This document shows, one piece after another, positions 51,186 through 59,992 of a stretch of 64,000 bases of DNA (its first letter is position 1; every line of letters begins with the position of its first letter). The stretch is from the NCBI GenBank assembly GCA_965602225.1, contig CBFCYE010000008.1, forward strand, positions 1 to 64,000, read 5' to 3'. Both the position numbers and the translations under genes were made by a program. Under the pieces are notes generated by a model, which saw only the letters and a program-made list of their open reading frames with translations, was not told the DNA's origin and did no database searches. The DNA is from Tenderia sp965602225. GTDB lineage: Bacteria > Pseudomonadota > Gammaproteobacteria > Tenderiales > Tenderiaceae.

Positions 51186-52286
51186 ATGAACGTCAGCAAC
51201 AACAGAGTTAACCTCATGGCGCTAATGCGCCTGCAGCCGATCAATTCGCTGCTTGAAGACCAGATCGTCGAGCTTGCTGCGCAAACCCAGGAACAGGCCT
51301 TGCCAGCAGGCAAAATCCTGTTCAAAGAAGGCGACACCGACACCGACCTAATCTACCTGATCGAAGGCCAAATCGAGATAGTTCCAAGCAGCGGCGACCC
51401 CTATCGGGTCAAAAGTGGCACCCCAGAGAGCCGTAAGCCTCTAACCGAACATAGCCCACGCCGCGGCACTGCCATTGCAGTAAAACCCATCCTGTTTGTA
51501 CGCATCGACAGCGACCTGGTTGACACCATGCTGACCTGGGCTGAGAGCGCCTCATCTGAAAATGAAGAGGTGATTATGAGCGGTGAAGACATCATCAACA
51601 TCGACACCGGCGGCCTGAAAAACAAAATGCAGCATTCAGCCAATTTCCGCAAACTGCCAGCGGCCAATATTGATATGCTGCTGGAAAAGATGGAACCGAT
51701 TCGCATGAATGCCGGCGAAGTGATCATTCGCCAAGGTGATGAAGGGGATTATTTTTACGTTATCGAACAGGGCGAGGCGCTGGTGACGCGCATGGTCGAT
51801 GATGATGAAGACAGCGAGGATTCAGTCGAGATGGCCCACCTTGGCGAAGGCTCTACCTTTGGCGAGGCGGCACTGATCTCTGACAGCCCGCGTAATGCCA
51901 CGGTCTCAATGCAGACCGATGGTGTGCTGCTGCGTCTAAACAAAGAGAATTTCCTCAAGCTGATGCAGGATCCAGTTCAGAACTGGATCAGCTACGACGA
52001 TGCAATGGACAAGATTAAAGAAGGCGCGGTCTGGATTGATGTCCGCAGCTGCAGCGACTTTAACAAAGGCCACTTGCCCGGTGCCATCAACATCCCCATG
52101 AATGATGCCCACCGCCGCTCACAAACACTCGACACAGATAAAACCTACATCTGTTATTGCCAAACTGGCCGACGCAGCTCAGCCGCCGCCTTTATCCTTA
52201 GCCAGTACGAACTCGAAGTAAACGTTCTGAAAGACGGCCTGCCCAGCATTGGCGGCGACGTGGAAATGACAGCCGAAGCCTGCTAG
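51186..52286 (+). CDS. Two cyclic-nucleotide-binding domains fused to a rhodanese
   Basis: A 366-residue cytoplasmic protein with three domains. The first cNMP-binding fold (about 15-115) has lost most of its phosphate-binding cassette. The second (about 150-262) keeps it: GEGSTFGEAALISDSPRNATV, including the ligand Arg and Glu. Residues 268-360 form a rhodanese domain with WIDVRS, KGHLPGAINIP and the active-site loop CQTGRRSS, where C325 would be the sulfur carrier (C323 is adjacent). No helix-turn-helix is present, so it is not a Crp-type regulator. A sulfurtransferase switched by a cyclic nucleotide is the simplest reading, and is inference. Confidence 0.9.
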   Translation: MNVSNNRVNLMALMRLQPINSLLEDQIVELAAQTQEQALPAGKILFKEGDTDTDLIYLIEGQIEIVPSSGDPYRVKSGTPESRKPLTEHSPRRGTAIAVKPILFVRIDSDLVDTMLTWAESASSENEEVIMSGEDIINIDTGGLKNKMQHSANFRKLPAANIDMLLEKMEPIRMNAGEVIIRQGDEGDYFYVIEQGEALVTRMVDDDEDSEDSVEMAHLGEGSTFGEAALISDSPRNATVSMQTDGVLLRLNKENFLKLMQDPVQNWISYDDAMDKIKEGAVWIDVRSCSDFNKGHLPGAINIPMNDAHRRSQTLDTDKTYICYCQTGRRSSAAAFILSQYELEVNVLKDGLPSIGGDVEMTAEAC

Positions 52287-52323
52287 GACTTGCCGACCCC
52301 GCATATCGATCCCACATGTCAAT

Positions 52324-52752
52324 CTAGACCAGCCAGAGTAAAACAGCATAGCGGCCGCCCTTACCCAGGGCGATCAGACACAAGGCCCAGAGGGGGTTTA
52401 TCCTCAACCAACCCGCCGCCACACAAAGCGGATCACCGATTAAAGGCAACCACGACAACAACAGCACAGGACTCCCCCAGCGTCTGAGCCGCTCCACCCC
52501 ATGTTCGTATTTATGACCCGACAGGTTTTCAGGTGGATAGCGCCGCGCCAGCCACCAACCGATCAACCAGGAAGTCATGCCACCCAGGCTATTGCCCGCC
52601 GTCGCCACCAGCAGTAACAAACCATCCGCATGGGTTTCATTTACGGCCAAGGTCAGCAACAACACCTCGGAACCACCAGGCAACAGGGTTGAGGAGATAA
52701 AGGCGCTGACAAACAGCCCCCACAAACCCCATTCACTCAATAATTCATCCAT
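52324..52752 (-). CDS. YqaA-like DedA/VTT-family membrane protein
   Basis: A 142-residue inner-membrane protein with about four hydrophobic segments: GLFVSAFISSTLLPGGSEVL, LLLVATAGNSLGGMTSWLIG, PVLLLSWLPLIGDPLCVAAG and LCLIALGKGGRYAVLLWL. It is of the YqaA type (VTT/SNARE-associated, DedA superfamily). The conserved re-entrant loops GNSLGGMTSW and LPLIGDPL are present. DedA relatives are lipid flippases, but YqaA function is unknown. Its ATG lies only three bases from the end of the large inverted-repeat element, which therefore holds its promoter and leader. Confidence 0.9.
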   Translation of the reverse strand: MDELLSEWGLWGLFVSAFISSTLLPGGSEVLLLTLAVNETHADGLLLLVATAGNSLGGMTSWLIGWWLARRYPPENLSGHKYEHGVERLRRWGSPVLLLSWLPLIGDPLCVAAGWLRINPLWALCLIALGKGGRYAVLLWLV

Positions 52753-52754
52753 TT

Positions 52755-53021
52755 AGGGCCTGCTAACACTAATTACAAAATCGCGCCGGCGGCCATTTTT
52801 TCGCAGGGCAAGGCGCATTGAGCGTAGTGTACTTGCGTACATAAACGAAAATGCAACGCTGACCTGCGGAAAAATGGCCCCGTCCCTTCGGGTTGCGCCC
52901 CAATTAGGGCTATGCTGCGTTTCTCGTCGTTCATTTGGAGCAACCAAACCTCTCTCCTCGCGCCTTGCCTAGCCCTAATTGGGACAGCAACGCGAATTTG
53001 TAATTAGTGTTAACGGGCCCT
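52755..53021. repeat. MITE-like nested inverted-repeat element
   Basis: A 267-bp non-coding element bounded by 31-bp terminal inverted repeats (52755-52785 and 52991-53021, three mismatches), sharing TAACACTAATTACAAA. Inside are two more inverted repeats. One is 17 bp with one mismatch (52791-52807 with 52863-52879), enclosing a smaller hairpin around GTAC-TTGC-GTAC. The other is a perfect 14 bp (52899-52912 with 52970-52983). No transposase, and no clear target-site duplication, is seen. The layout suits a miniature transposable element or a large folded RNA/DNA structure. It lies between the yqaA start and the ClC gene (start 53134); the remaining 110 bases contain nothing notable. Confidence 0.8.
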
Positions 53022-53133
53022 GACATGCTGCCACATCCAGAAAAAGCTGTTAAGTTAAACAAAGACTTAACTATTGCTTCAATTCCAGCAGCAACGGCCG
53101 ACAAGTCCATTAGTCAATAAATAGAATCCATAG

Positions 53134-54897
53134 ATGAGAGAACAACGCCCCCCTTCGGAACGACGACTACGCTTTCACATGCGCATGGCCATGATGGACA
53201 AACTCGGCCATCTGGCTGCCGTTAGTGTGCTGGTGGGTTTGCTCTCCGGGGTGGTGATCGTCGCCTTCCGCCTGCTAGTGGAATGGGCTCAGCTAAGCTT
53301 TCTCGATGACCCGGAAAACTATGAAGGCCTGAGCTGGTACTGGCGTCTGCTGCTACCAATCCTGGGCGGTCTACTGATTGGTCTTCTATTTAATTCGGTA
53401 GATAAAAAATATCGCACCGTTGGCATTATCCACACCATGGAACGGTTGTCTTATCACCAGGCCAATCTGCCAACCGGCAATGCCGTGATGCAGTTCTTAG
53501 GTGCCGCCATTGCCATCGTCTTCGGCCATTCAGTCGGTCGCGAAGGCCCGGCCATCCACCTTGGTGCCACCAGCGGCAGCCGCATCGGTCAATGGCTACA
53601 CCTGCCCAACAACAGCAACCGCACCTTAGTCGCCTGCGGCGTTGCCGCCGCCATCGCCGCCTCATTCAACACACCGCTGGCCGGGGTGATCTTCTCGATG
53701 GAGGTGGTATTGATGGAATACACCCTGGCCGGATTTATCCCGGTCATCCTGGCCGCCGTCACCGCCACTGCCCTGAGCCAATTGGTATTTGGTGCCGCAC
53801 CGGCTTTCAGCGTTCCAGCCCTGCAACTGGGCTCGCTGGGCGAGCTACCCATCGTGCTAACAACTGGACTGGTAATCGGCTGTCTGGCAGCGCTGTTCAT
53901 CCATTCACTACAGTTTTTTTCGCGCCAAGCAACAGACCGGCCCCTATGGCAGCGCACCACCCTCGGCGGTCTGCTCGTCGGTCTTTGCGCCATCATCATC
54001 CCCGAGGTAATGAGCCTGGGTTATGACACCGTCAATGGCGCCATGCTGGGCCAGATTGGTTTTTGGCTGCTGCTAGCCATCGTCGCCTTTAAAATACTGG
54101 CCACCACCGCCGGACTGGGTCTGGGCATTCCTGGCGGCCTGATTGGCCCGACCTTGATTATAGGTGCCTGCGCCGGCACCGCCTTTGGCCTGGTTGCGGC
54201 CCAGCTCAGTCCCGGCTCGACTTCTAATCCAGCCCTGTATGCCATGATCGGTATGGGTGCCATGATGGGTGCCACCCTGCAGGCACCGCTGGCCGCACTC
54301 ATCGCCCTGCTAGAGCTGACCGCCAACCCCAACATCATCATGCCGGGCATGCTCGCCATCGTCGCCGCCAACCTGGTCAGCAGTCAGTTATTCGGCAAAG
54401 AGTCCGTCTTCATCATGCTGATGCGCGCCCGCGGCCTCAATTACAACGAAGACCCCATCGCCCAATCGCTACGGCGGGTCAGTGTCGCCAAGGCCATGAA
54501 ACAAAATATCGCCAGCTGCCCAGCACAACTATCACGCCAACAGGCTGATGAGATACTGCAACTGCAACCGCAATGGCTACTGCTGCAACCCAGCGGCAAG
54601 CCGGCCTACATCCTGCCCGGTGCCGACCTGGCTCGGCATCTGCAAAGCCGCGATTATGACGTGATCGATTTTGAGCAATTGCCAGCCAGCCGCCGGAATG
54701 TGATTGCCATTGATCTGCGCGCCACCCTGCAGGAAGGACTGGAGCAACTGCGTAAACAACGCTGTGATGCGCTGTATGTCGTTGACCAGGATTCAGCCGA
54801 TAGCCAGCAGGCACTGGGCATCGTCACCCGTGAGGACATCGAAGAGCACTATCATTACCCAGGGCAATCCCCTACAGAGAACAACAATCCCGCCTGA
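53134..54897 (+). CDS. ClC-family chloride channel with C-terminal CBS region
   Basis: Integral membrane protein of 587 residues. The ClC signatures are GREGP (residues 135-139, external gating E137 in SVGREGPAIHLGA) and GLGIPGGLIGPTLIIGA, as in ClC anion pores. The cytoplasmic end (about 440-587) resembles a CBS pair (VAKAMKQNIASCPAQLSRQQ, ALYVVDQDSADSQQALGIV) that can sense nucleotides. At the internal proton-glutamate site (E203 of E. coli ClC) this protein has V191 after E190, as in channel-type ClCs. A passive chloride channel is therefore more likely than a proton antiporter; this is inference. Ribosome site is weak at ATG 53134. Confidence 0.93.
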   Translation: MREQRPPSERRLRFHMRMAMMDKLGHLAAVSVLVGLLSGVVIVAFRLLVEWAQLSFLDDPENYEGLSWYWRLLLPILGGLLIGLLFNSVDKKYRTVGIIHTMERLSYHQANLPTGNAVMQFLGAAIAIVFGHSVGREGPAIHLGATSGSRIGQWLHLPNNSNRTLVACGVAAAIAASFNTPLAGVIFSMEVVLMEYTLAGFIPVILAAVTATALSQLVFGAAPAFSVPALQLGSLGELPIVLTTGLVIGCLAALFIHSLQFFSRQATDRPLWQRTTLGGLLVGLCAIIIPEVMSLGYDTVNGAMLGQIGFWLLLAIVAFKILATTAGLGLGIPGGLIGPTLIIGACAGTAFGLVAAQLSPGSTSNPALYAMIGMGAMMGATLQAPLAALIALLELTANPNIIMPGMLAIVAANLVSSQLFGKESVFIMLMRARGLNYNEDPIAQSLRRVSVAKAMKQNIASCPAQLSRQQADEILQLQPQWLLLQPSGKPAYILPGADLARHLQSRDYDVIDFEQLPASRRNVIAIDLRATLQEGLEQLRKQRCDALYVVDQDSADSQQALGIVTREDIEEHYHYPGQSPTENNNPA

Positions 54898-54966
54898 GAC
54901 TGGCATTTTCTGGTTCGGCTGTGATACAAACATGCCCCACCGATTCAGTCGACAAGGAATAAGCCC

Positions 54967-55389
54967 ATGCTGTGGCTCAAAGCACTTCATCTCATCTTTA
55001 TGGTCACCTGGTTTGCCGGGCTGTTTTATTTGCCGCGCCTGTTCGTCTATCACGCCATGAGCGATGATGCGATCAGCAACGACCGCTTCAAAGTCATGGA
55101 ACGCAAACTGTTCTACGGCATCATGACCCCGGGCGGAGTGCTAACCATCATTTTTGGTCTGTGGATGGTATTTGGTTATGGCGTAGGCCTAGACAGCGGC
55201 GGCTGGTTCCACGTCAAAATGGCCCTGATTCTGGCCCTGGTCGGCTATCACGTCTATTGCGGCAAGCTGATGCTGGATTTCAAACATGACCGCAACAAGC
55301 GCAGCCACGTCTATTTTCGCTGGTTCAACGAAGCACCGGTACTGGCGTTGATTGCTATCATCATTTTAGCGGTGCTGCAGCCCTTCTAG
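54967..55389 (+). CDS. hemJ: Protoporphyrinogen IX oxidase HemJ
   Basis: A 140-residue membrane enzyme that oxidises protoporphyrinogen IX to protoporphyrin IX in heme synthesis when HemG and HemY are absent. The four-helix pattern of HemJ begins with MLWLKALHLIFMVTWFAGLFY, which contains the conserved His and Trp. LPRLFVYHA and ERKLFYGIMTPGG follow, then WFHVKMALILALVGYHVYCG. GGAAT at 54955-54959 precedes the ATG at a suitable distance. It is 69 bases after the ClC gene on the same strand and possibly cotranscribed. Confidence 0.95.
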   Translation: MLWLKALHLIFMVTWFAGLFYLPRLFVYHAMSDDAISNDRFKVMERKLFYGIMTPGGVLTIIFGLWMVFGYGVGLDSGGWFHVKMALILALVGYHVYCGKLMLDFKHDRNKRSHVYFRWFNEAPVLALIAIIILAVLQPF

Positions 55390-55428
55390 GGCAATAAACC
55401 TGGAAAACACACGGTTAACAAACCCTGT

Positions 55429-55640
55429 TTATACACAATGCTTTGGCAATAACAAGACTTGACTTTTTATTTGCCGCATAAAAACAACAAAAACATTAAG
55501 CATTAATTAAGTTATTTGTTTTCAATGACTTACAGAACAGGGCAGTATGTCACCAAAATGACAAATTTGTAACAGTAACGGGTAGTTAGGGACACTACTC
55601 CAGTTTAATCCACAAAGTTATCCACAGCTTCTGTGGATAA
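55429..55640. promoter_or_regulatory. DnaA-box cluster upstream of priA
   Basis: This AT-rich 361-base gap (55390-55750) holds TTATACACA at 55429-55437, TAATCCACA at 55606-55614 (one mismatch), TTATCCACA at 55618-55626 and its reverse complement at 55632-55640. The last two form a perfect 23-base palindrome with a three-base centre. Runs such as ATTAAGCATTAATTAAG lie between the boxes. It could be a DnaA-controlled promoter for priA, a DnaA titration site or, less likely, a replication origin. No protein gene is seen within it. Confidence 0.6.
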
Positions 55641-55750
55641 ACTGACAGCCGACAACAAAACAATAACTTAGCGATGGAAGCTAGCAAACCTAGTCCTGCT
55701 ATCAACTAAAATAAGCCATTCGAGACAGCAAAATAAGGAAGTGCTAGGCT

Positions 55751-57970
55751 TTGGCCATGCCGAAATCTGAACTCATTTTACGGGTGGCGATACCCTCGCC
55801 GCTCTACAGCAGCTTTGACTACCTGCCGCCAGACCATTGTGACCCCAGCCAGCTAAAAAAGGGCATGCGCCTACGTCTGCCGTTTGGCCGCAGCCAGACC
55901 GTTGGCATCCTGCTCGAAGTCAGTAACAAGTCTCAAGTTGAACGTCACAAGCTCAAGGCTGCCATCGAGGTTCTCGACAGCGAAGCGCTGCTGCCGAATG
56001 AACTGATGTCCTTACTGCAATGGTGTAGCGACTATTACCATCATCCCATCGGTGAGACGCTGGCCACGGCCCTGCCTACCACACTGCGCCAGGGCGAGGC
56101 AGCTGTCGCCAAACATCGCTCTTTATGGAGCATCACTACGGCAGGCCGTGAAGTCGACAGCGACAAACTGGCCAAACGCGCCAAGCGCCAGGCCGACCTG
56201 CTGCTGCGACTCAGCGCCAGTCAGGTTGGCCTCACTGCCGACCATTTCAAGGAGCTACCGCGCACCTGGATCGACGCCATGGCCGTGCTGGTCAAAAACG
56301 GCTGGGCCGAGATGGAACAGATCCCAGCGCTGGAATTTGGCAATACCAAACCAGAGACTGGCCCCGAACTCAATGACGCACAGGCTGAAGCGGTCGAACG
56401 GATACAGAACTGTCTCGGCATGTTCAGTGCGTTCCTGCTCGACGGCGTGACCGGCAGCGGCAAGACCGAGATCTATCTGCGCAGCATTGAAGCCGTGCTG
56501 AAAAACAATCAACAAGCCCTGGTACTGGTGCCCGAGATCACCCTGACGCCGCAGCTGGTGGGGCGTTTCAAACGCCGTTTCAATGTGCCAATGGCCGTGA
56601 TGCATTCAGGACTTAACGACCGTGAACGCCTCAATGCCTGGCTGTTTGCCCGTAACGGTGAGGCCAGCATCATCATCGGCACCCGTTCGGCGGTGTTCAC
56701 GCCCATGAGTCGACCCGGCATCATCATCGTCGACGAAGAACACGACACCTCATTTAAGCAGCAATCCGGGCTACGCTATTCGGCCCGCGACCTGGCCATC
56801 GTCCGCGCCCGTAAGCTCGACATCCCGATCGTATTGGGATCAGCCACACCGTCGCTGGAAAGCCTGCTCAACGTCGAACAACTACGCTATCAACAACTAT
56901 CTCTGCCCAAGCGGGCCGGCAGCGCCAAGCCACCCACGGTTTCATTAATGGATGTGCGCAACCAGAATATGGAAGAGCAGCTCTCCGCGCCACTGACACA
57001 GTTAATGCAACGTCATCTCGACAATGGCAACCAGGTGCTGTTATTCCTCAACCGGCGCGGTTTTTCGCCCAGCATCATCTGCCACGAATGTGGCTGGGTC
57101 GGCCACTGTCGCCGCTGCGACACCCACATGACCCTGCATATGCAAAAACGCCATCTGCGCTGTCATCACTGCGGCAGCCAACGACCTGTACCGCAGCAAT
57201 GCCCGGACTGCGGCAGTGTTGACCTGCGGCCGCTGGGTGCCGGCACGGAACGGATAGAAACCGTGCTGACGGAACAATTCCCAGACATCCCCATCAGCCG
57301 CATCGACCGCGATTCAACCCGCAACAAGGGCAGCCTCGATGCAATTTTGAATGACATCAACAGCGGTGAGCGACGCATCCTCATCGGCACCCAGATGCTG
57401 GCTAAAGGCCATCACTTCCCCGATGTCACCCTGGTTGGCATCCTCGACGGTGATCAGGGTCTGTTCGGGGTCGACTTCCGTGCTGGTGAGCGCATGGCCC
57501 AGCTCATCATCCAGGTCACCGGTCGTGCCGGTCGTGGCGACAAACCCGGCCAGGTGGTGATCCAGACCCATCATCCGGAAAACCCCATGTTGCAACTGCT
57601 GTGTCAGCAGGGTTATCACGCCTTCGCCAAGGCGGCACAAAGCGAACGCCAGCTCACCGCCCTGCCACCCTATAGTCACATGGCGCTGTTACGGGCCGAA
57701 GCCAGCCATTCGCTGCCGCCGGAAAACTTTCTGCATCAGGCCCACAACCTGGCCGAACAGCTGGGCACACAAGGTGTAGAACTCTACGGCCCCATGCCGG
57801 CGGTGATGGAACGCCGTGCCGGCAAGTATCGTTATCAACTGTTGCTACAGGCACAAAAACGCGCCGACCTGCATCGCCTACTAGGGCCATGGACGGTGCA
57901 GCTCAACAAACTGCCTGAGGCACGCAAGGTACGCTGGTCATTGGATGTCGATCCCGTCGACCTAATCTAA
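55751..57970 (+). CDS. priA: Primosomal protein N' (replication restart helicase PriA)
   Basis: A 3'-5' DNA helicase that reloads replisomes at collapsed forks. The N-terminal 3' DNA-binding domain (SELILRVAIPSPLYSSFDY) is followed by the helicase core with Walker A GVTGSGKTEIYL and Walker B IIIVDEEHD. ATPSLESL and GTQMLAKGHHFPDV are further helicase motifs. The zinc-binding insertion is complete (CHECGWVGHCRRCDTHM, CHHCGSQRPVPQQCPDCGS). The length of 739 residues is normal. TTG 55751 has GGAAG at a good distance; ATG 55757 (MPKSEL) is the alternative. DnaA boxes lie in its upstream region. Confidence 0.97.
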   Translation: MAMPKSELILRVAIPSPLYSSFDYLPPDHCDPSQLKKGMRLRLPFGRSQTVGILLEVSNKSQVERHKLKAAIEVLDSEALLPNELMSLLQWCSDYYHHPIGETLATALPTTLRQGEAAVAKHRSLWSITTAGREVDSDKLAKRAKRQADLLLRLSASQVGLTADHFKELPRTWIDAMAVLVKNGWAEMEQIPALEFGNTKPETGPELNDAQAEAVERIQNCLGMFSAFLLDGVTGSGKTEIYLRSIEAVLKNNQQALVLVPEITLTPQLVGRFKRRFNVPMAVMHSGLNDRERLNAWLFARNGEASIIIGTRSAVFTPMSRPGIIIVDEEHDTSFKQQSGLRYSARDLAIVRARKLDIPIVLGSATPSLESLLNVEQLRYQQLSLPKRAGSAKPPTVSLMDVRNQNMEEQLSAPLTQLMQRHLDNGNQVLLFLNRRGFSPSIICHECGWVGHCRRCDTHMTLHMQKRHLRCHHCGSQRPVPQQCPDCGSVDLRPLGAGTERIETVLTEQFPDIPISRIDRDSTRNKGSLDAILNDINSGERRILIGTQMLAKGHHFPDVTLVGILDGDQGLFGVDFRAGERMAQLIIQVTGRAGRGDKPGQVVIQTHHPENPMLQLLCQQGYHAFAKAAQSERQLTALPPYSHMALLRAEASHSLPPENFLHQAHNLAEQLGTQGVELYGPMPAVMERRAGKYRYQLLLQAQKRADLHRLLGPWTVQLNKLPEARKVRWSLDVDPVDLI

Positions 57971-58131
57971 GTAGGGCGGGCCCCGCCCGCCATGAGGTTT
58001 TGAATAAACTGATTGGCGGGTGGGCCCCGCCCTACACCACTGATTAAATGTAGCAGCCAATGGTGCGCGCGGCGCACCCTACATCTGAATTCAATCCTTA
58101 TAGATTCAAGCCTGCGCCGGAATGACGGCGC
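57971..58131. repeat. Array of three small dyad repeats between priA and argS
   Basis: Three different hairpins are packed in the 258-base gap. First, GTAGGGCGGGCCCCGCCCGCC (57971-57990 and one more base) faces an imperfect complement at 58015-58035 (19 of 21 bases). Second, TGTAG...GGTGCGC-GCG-GCGCACC-CTACA spans 58049-58083. Third, GCGCCG (58114-58119) faces CGGCGC (58126-58131). All resemble REP-type palindromes that occur widely between genes in Proteobacteria. No coding potential is visible. Confidence 0.75.
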
Positions 58132-58228
58132 AAAAAATAAATTGACACTCTATTGGGTGGTTGCGCTAACAAACCCCAACAAGGGATAATCACCCCCCAA
58201 CAATCAACCCCCCCTGTAGGATTCCTCT

Positions 58229-59989
58229 GTGAAACACCATCTTGAACAACTGGTCAACGCCGCCATCCAACAACTGCAAGCCGATGCAACATTGCCTGCA
58301 GAGCTCAGTTTCAAACTGCAGGTGGAGCGTACCAAGGACCGACAACATGGTGATTTCGCCTGTAACGTGGCCTTGATGCTGGCCAAACCAGCCAAGCGCA
58401 AACCACGCGACATTGCCGAGGCGATTGTTGCCGTACTCGGCAGTTCAGATCAGGTAGTTAAGGTTGAGATTGCCGGCCCCGGTTTCATCAACTTCTTCCT
58501 TAGCCCATCGGCCTATCATGCAGTGATTGGCCAGGTGCAGGAACAGGCTGATAACTTTGGCCGCAGCAGCCTTGGCGCTAACAAATCAATACAGGTGGAA
58601 TTCGTTTCCGCCAACCCAACCGGCCCACTACATGTTGGTCATGGTCGCGGCGCGGCTTATGGGGCCACAGTCGCCAACCTGCTCGACGCAGTTGGTTACA
58701 AGGTTCATCGCGAATATTATGTCAACGATGCCGGTCGGCAGATGGACATCCTCGCCGCCTCGGTGTGGCTGCGTTATCTGGAACAATGCGGCGAAGCATT
58801 TGCATTTCCATCCAACGGTTACAAAGGCGACTATGTACTCGACATCGCCGCCGCCCTGCACAAAATCCATGGTGACAAACTGCATCATGCCGCAGACAAA
58901 GTTTTTGCTGGCGTGCCCGCTGATGAACCTGCCGGTGGCGACAAAGAACAACACATCGATGCTCTGGTAAACAACGCCAAGCAGCTGTTAGGTGCCGAGG
59001 ATTACCGCGCCGTTTTCGACCAGGGTCTGAACACTGTTTTGACAGACATTCGCGAAGACCTTTCCGGTTTCAACGTTAACTACGACGAATGGTATTCAGA
59101 GCGTTCATTGATGGAGAGTGGCGCAGTAGAAAAAGCCATTGAACGCCTCAAGGCCAGCAAGCATCTCTATGAACAAGGCGGTGCCTGGTGGTTCCGCTCC
59201 ACTGACTTCGGTGATGATAAAGATCGCGTCGTCGTTCGCGACAACGGCCAAACCACTTACTTCGCTTCTGACATCGCCTATCACATGGATAAACTGGAAC
59301 GCGGTTATGATCGCGTCATCGATGTCTGGGGTGCCGATCATCACGGTTATGTGCCACGCGTCAAAGCCGCACTGGAAGCCCTGGGGGATGACTCAAGCAA
59401 ACTCGATGTATTGCTGGTGCAATTTGCCATCCTTTATCGCGGCGGCGAACGGGTACAGATGTCGACACGTTCAGGTTCATTCGTCACCCTGCGCGAACTG
59501 CGTGAAGAGGTCGGTAACGATGCCGCACGTTTTTTCTATGTCATGCGCAGATGCGAACAACACATGGACTTCGATCTTGATCTGGCCAAATCACAATCCA
59601 GTGACAACCCGGTCTACTACATCCAATACGCCCACGCCCGCGTTTGCAGTGTGTTGCGACAAATGACAGAAAAGGGTTTTAGTCACGACAACGCCAATGG
59701 CTTAGCCAATCTGGATCTGTTGAGTGAATCGCATGAACAAGCACTACTGGTCAGTCTGTCACGTTATCCTGAAGCGCTTGAAACGGCAGCACTCAGTCAC
59801 GAACCACATCAACTGGCCAACTACCTGCGTGACCTGGCCAATGAGTTCCATACCTATTACAACGCCCATCAGTTTCTGGTCGATGATGCCAAAATTCGCG
59901 ACGCACGTCTGAGCCTCACCCTGGCGGTGAAACAGGTCATCAAAAATGGTCTTGAACTATTAGGCGTATCTGCGCCGGAGGCCATGTAG
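58229..59989 (+). CDS. argS: Arginyl-tRNA synthetase
   Basis: Class I synthetase that charges tRNA-Arg. The N-terminal Add-1 domain (about 1-110) recognises the tRNA D-loop. The HIGH motif is HVGHGR within SANPTGPLHVGHGRG. VWGADHHGYVPRVKA and the MSTRSG element stand in for KMSKS. The C-terminal helical anticodon domain begins near residue 460 (YIQYAHARVCSVLR). The length of 586 residues is usual. It starts at GTG 58229, with GTAGGA upstream. The SPOR gene follows after three bases. Confidence 0.97.
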   Translation: MKHHLEQLVNAAIQQLQADATLPAELSFKLQVERTKDRQHGDFACNVALMLAKPAKRKPRDIAEAIVAVLGSSDQVVKVEIAGPGFINFFLSPSAYHAVIGQVQEQADNFGRSSLGANKSIQVEFVSANPTGPLHVGHGRGAAYGATVANLLDAVGYKVHREYYVNDAGRQMDILAASVWLRYLEQCGEAFAFPSNGYKGDYVLDIAAALHKIHGDKLHHAADKVFAGVPADEPAGGDKEQHIDALVNNAKQLLGAEDYRAVFDQGLNTVLTDIREDLSGFNVNYDEWYSERSLMESGAVEKAIERLKASKHLYEQGGAWWFRSTDFGDDKDRVVVRDNGQTTYFASDIAYHMDKLERGYDRVIDVWGADHHGYVPRVKAALEALGDDSSKLDVLLVQFAILYRGGERVQMSTRSGSFVTLRELREEVGNDAARFFYVMRRCEQHMDFDLDLAKSQSSDNPVYYIQYAHARVCSVLRQMTEKGFSHDNANGLANLDLLSESHEQALLVSLSRYPEALETAALSHEPHQLANYLRDLANEFHTYYNAHQFLVDDAKIRDARLSLTLAVKQVIKNGLELLGVSAPEAM

Positions 59990-59992
59990 TCA

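Noticed and set aside
52753..52947. 64-codon minus-strand ORF inside the inverted-repeat element
   Set aside because: Lies wholly within palindromic DNA; no ribosome site or protein similarity.
55390..55750. Chromosomal replication origin
   Set aside because: DnaA boxes and AT-rich DNA are present, but dnaA, gidA, rpmH and parAB are not nearby. Kept as a regulatory cluster pending skew analysis.
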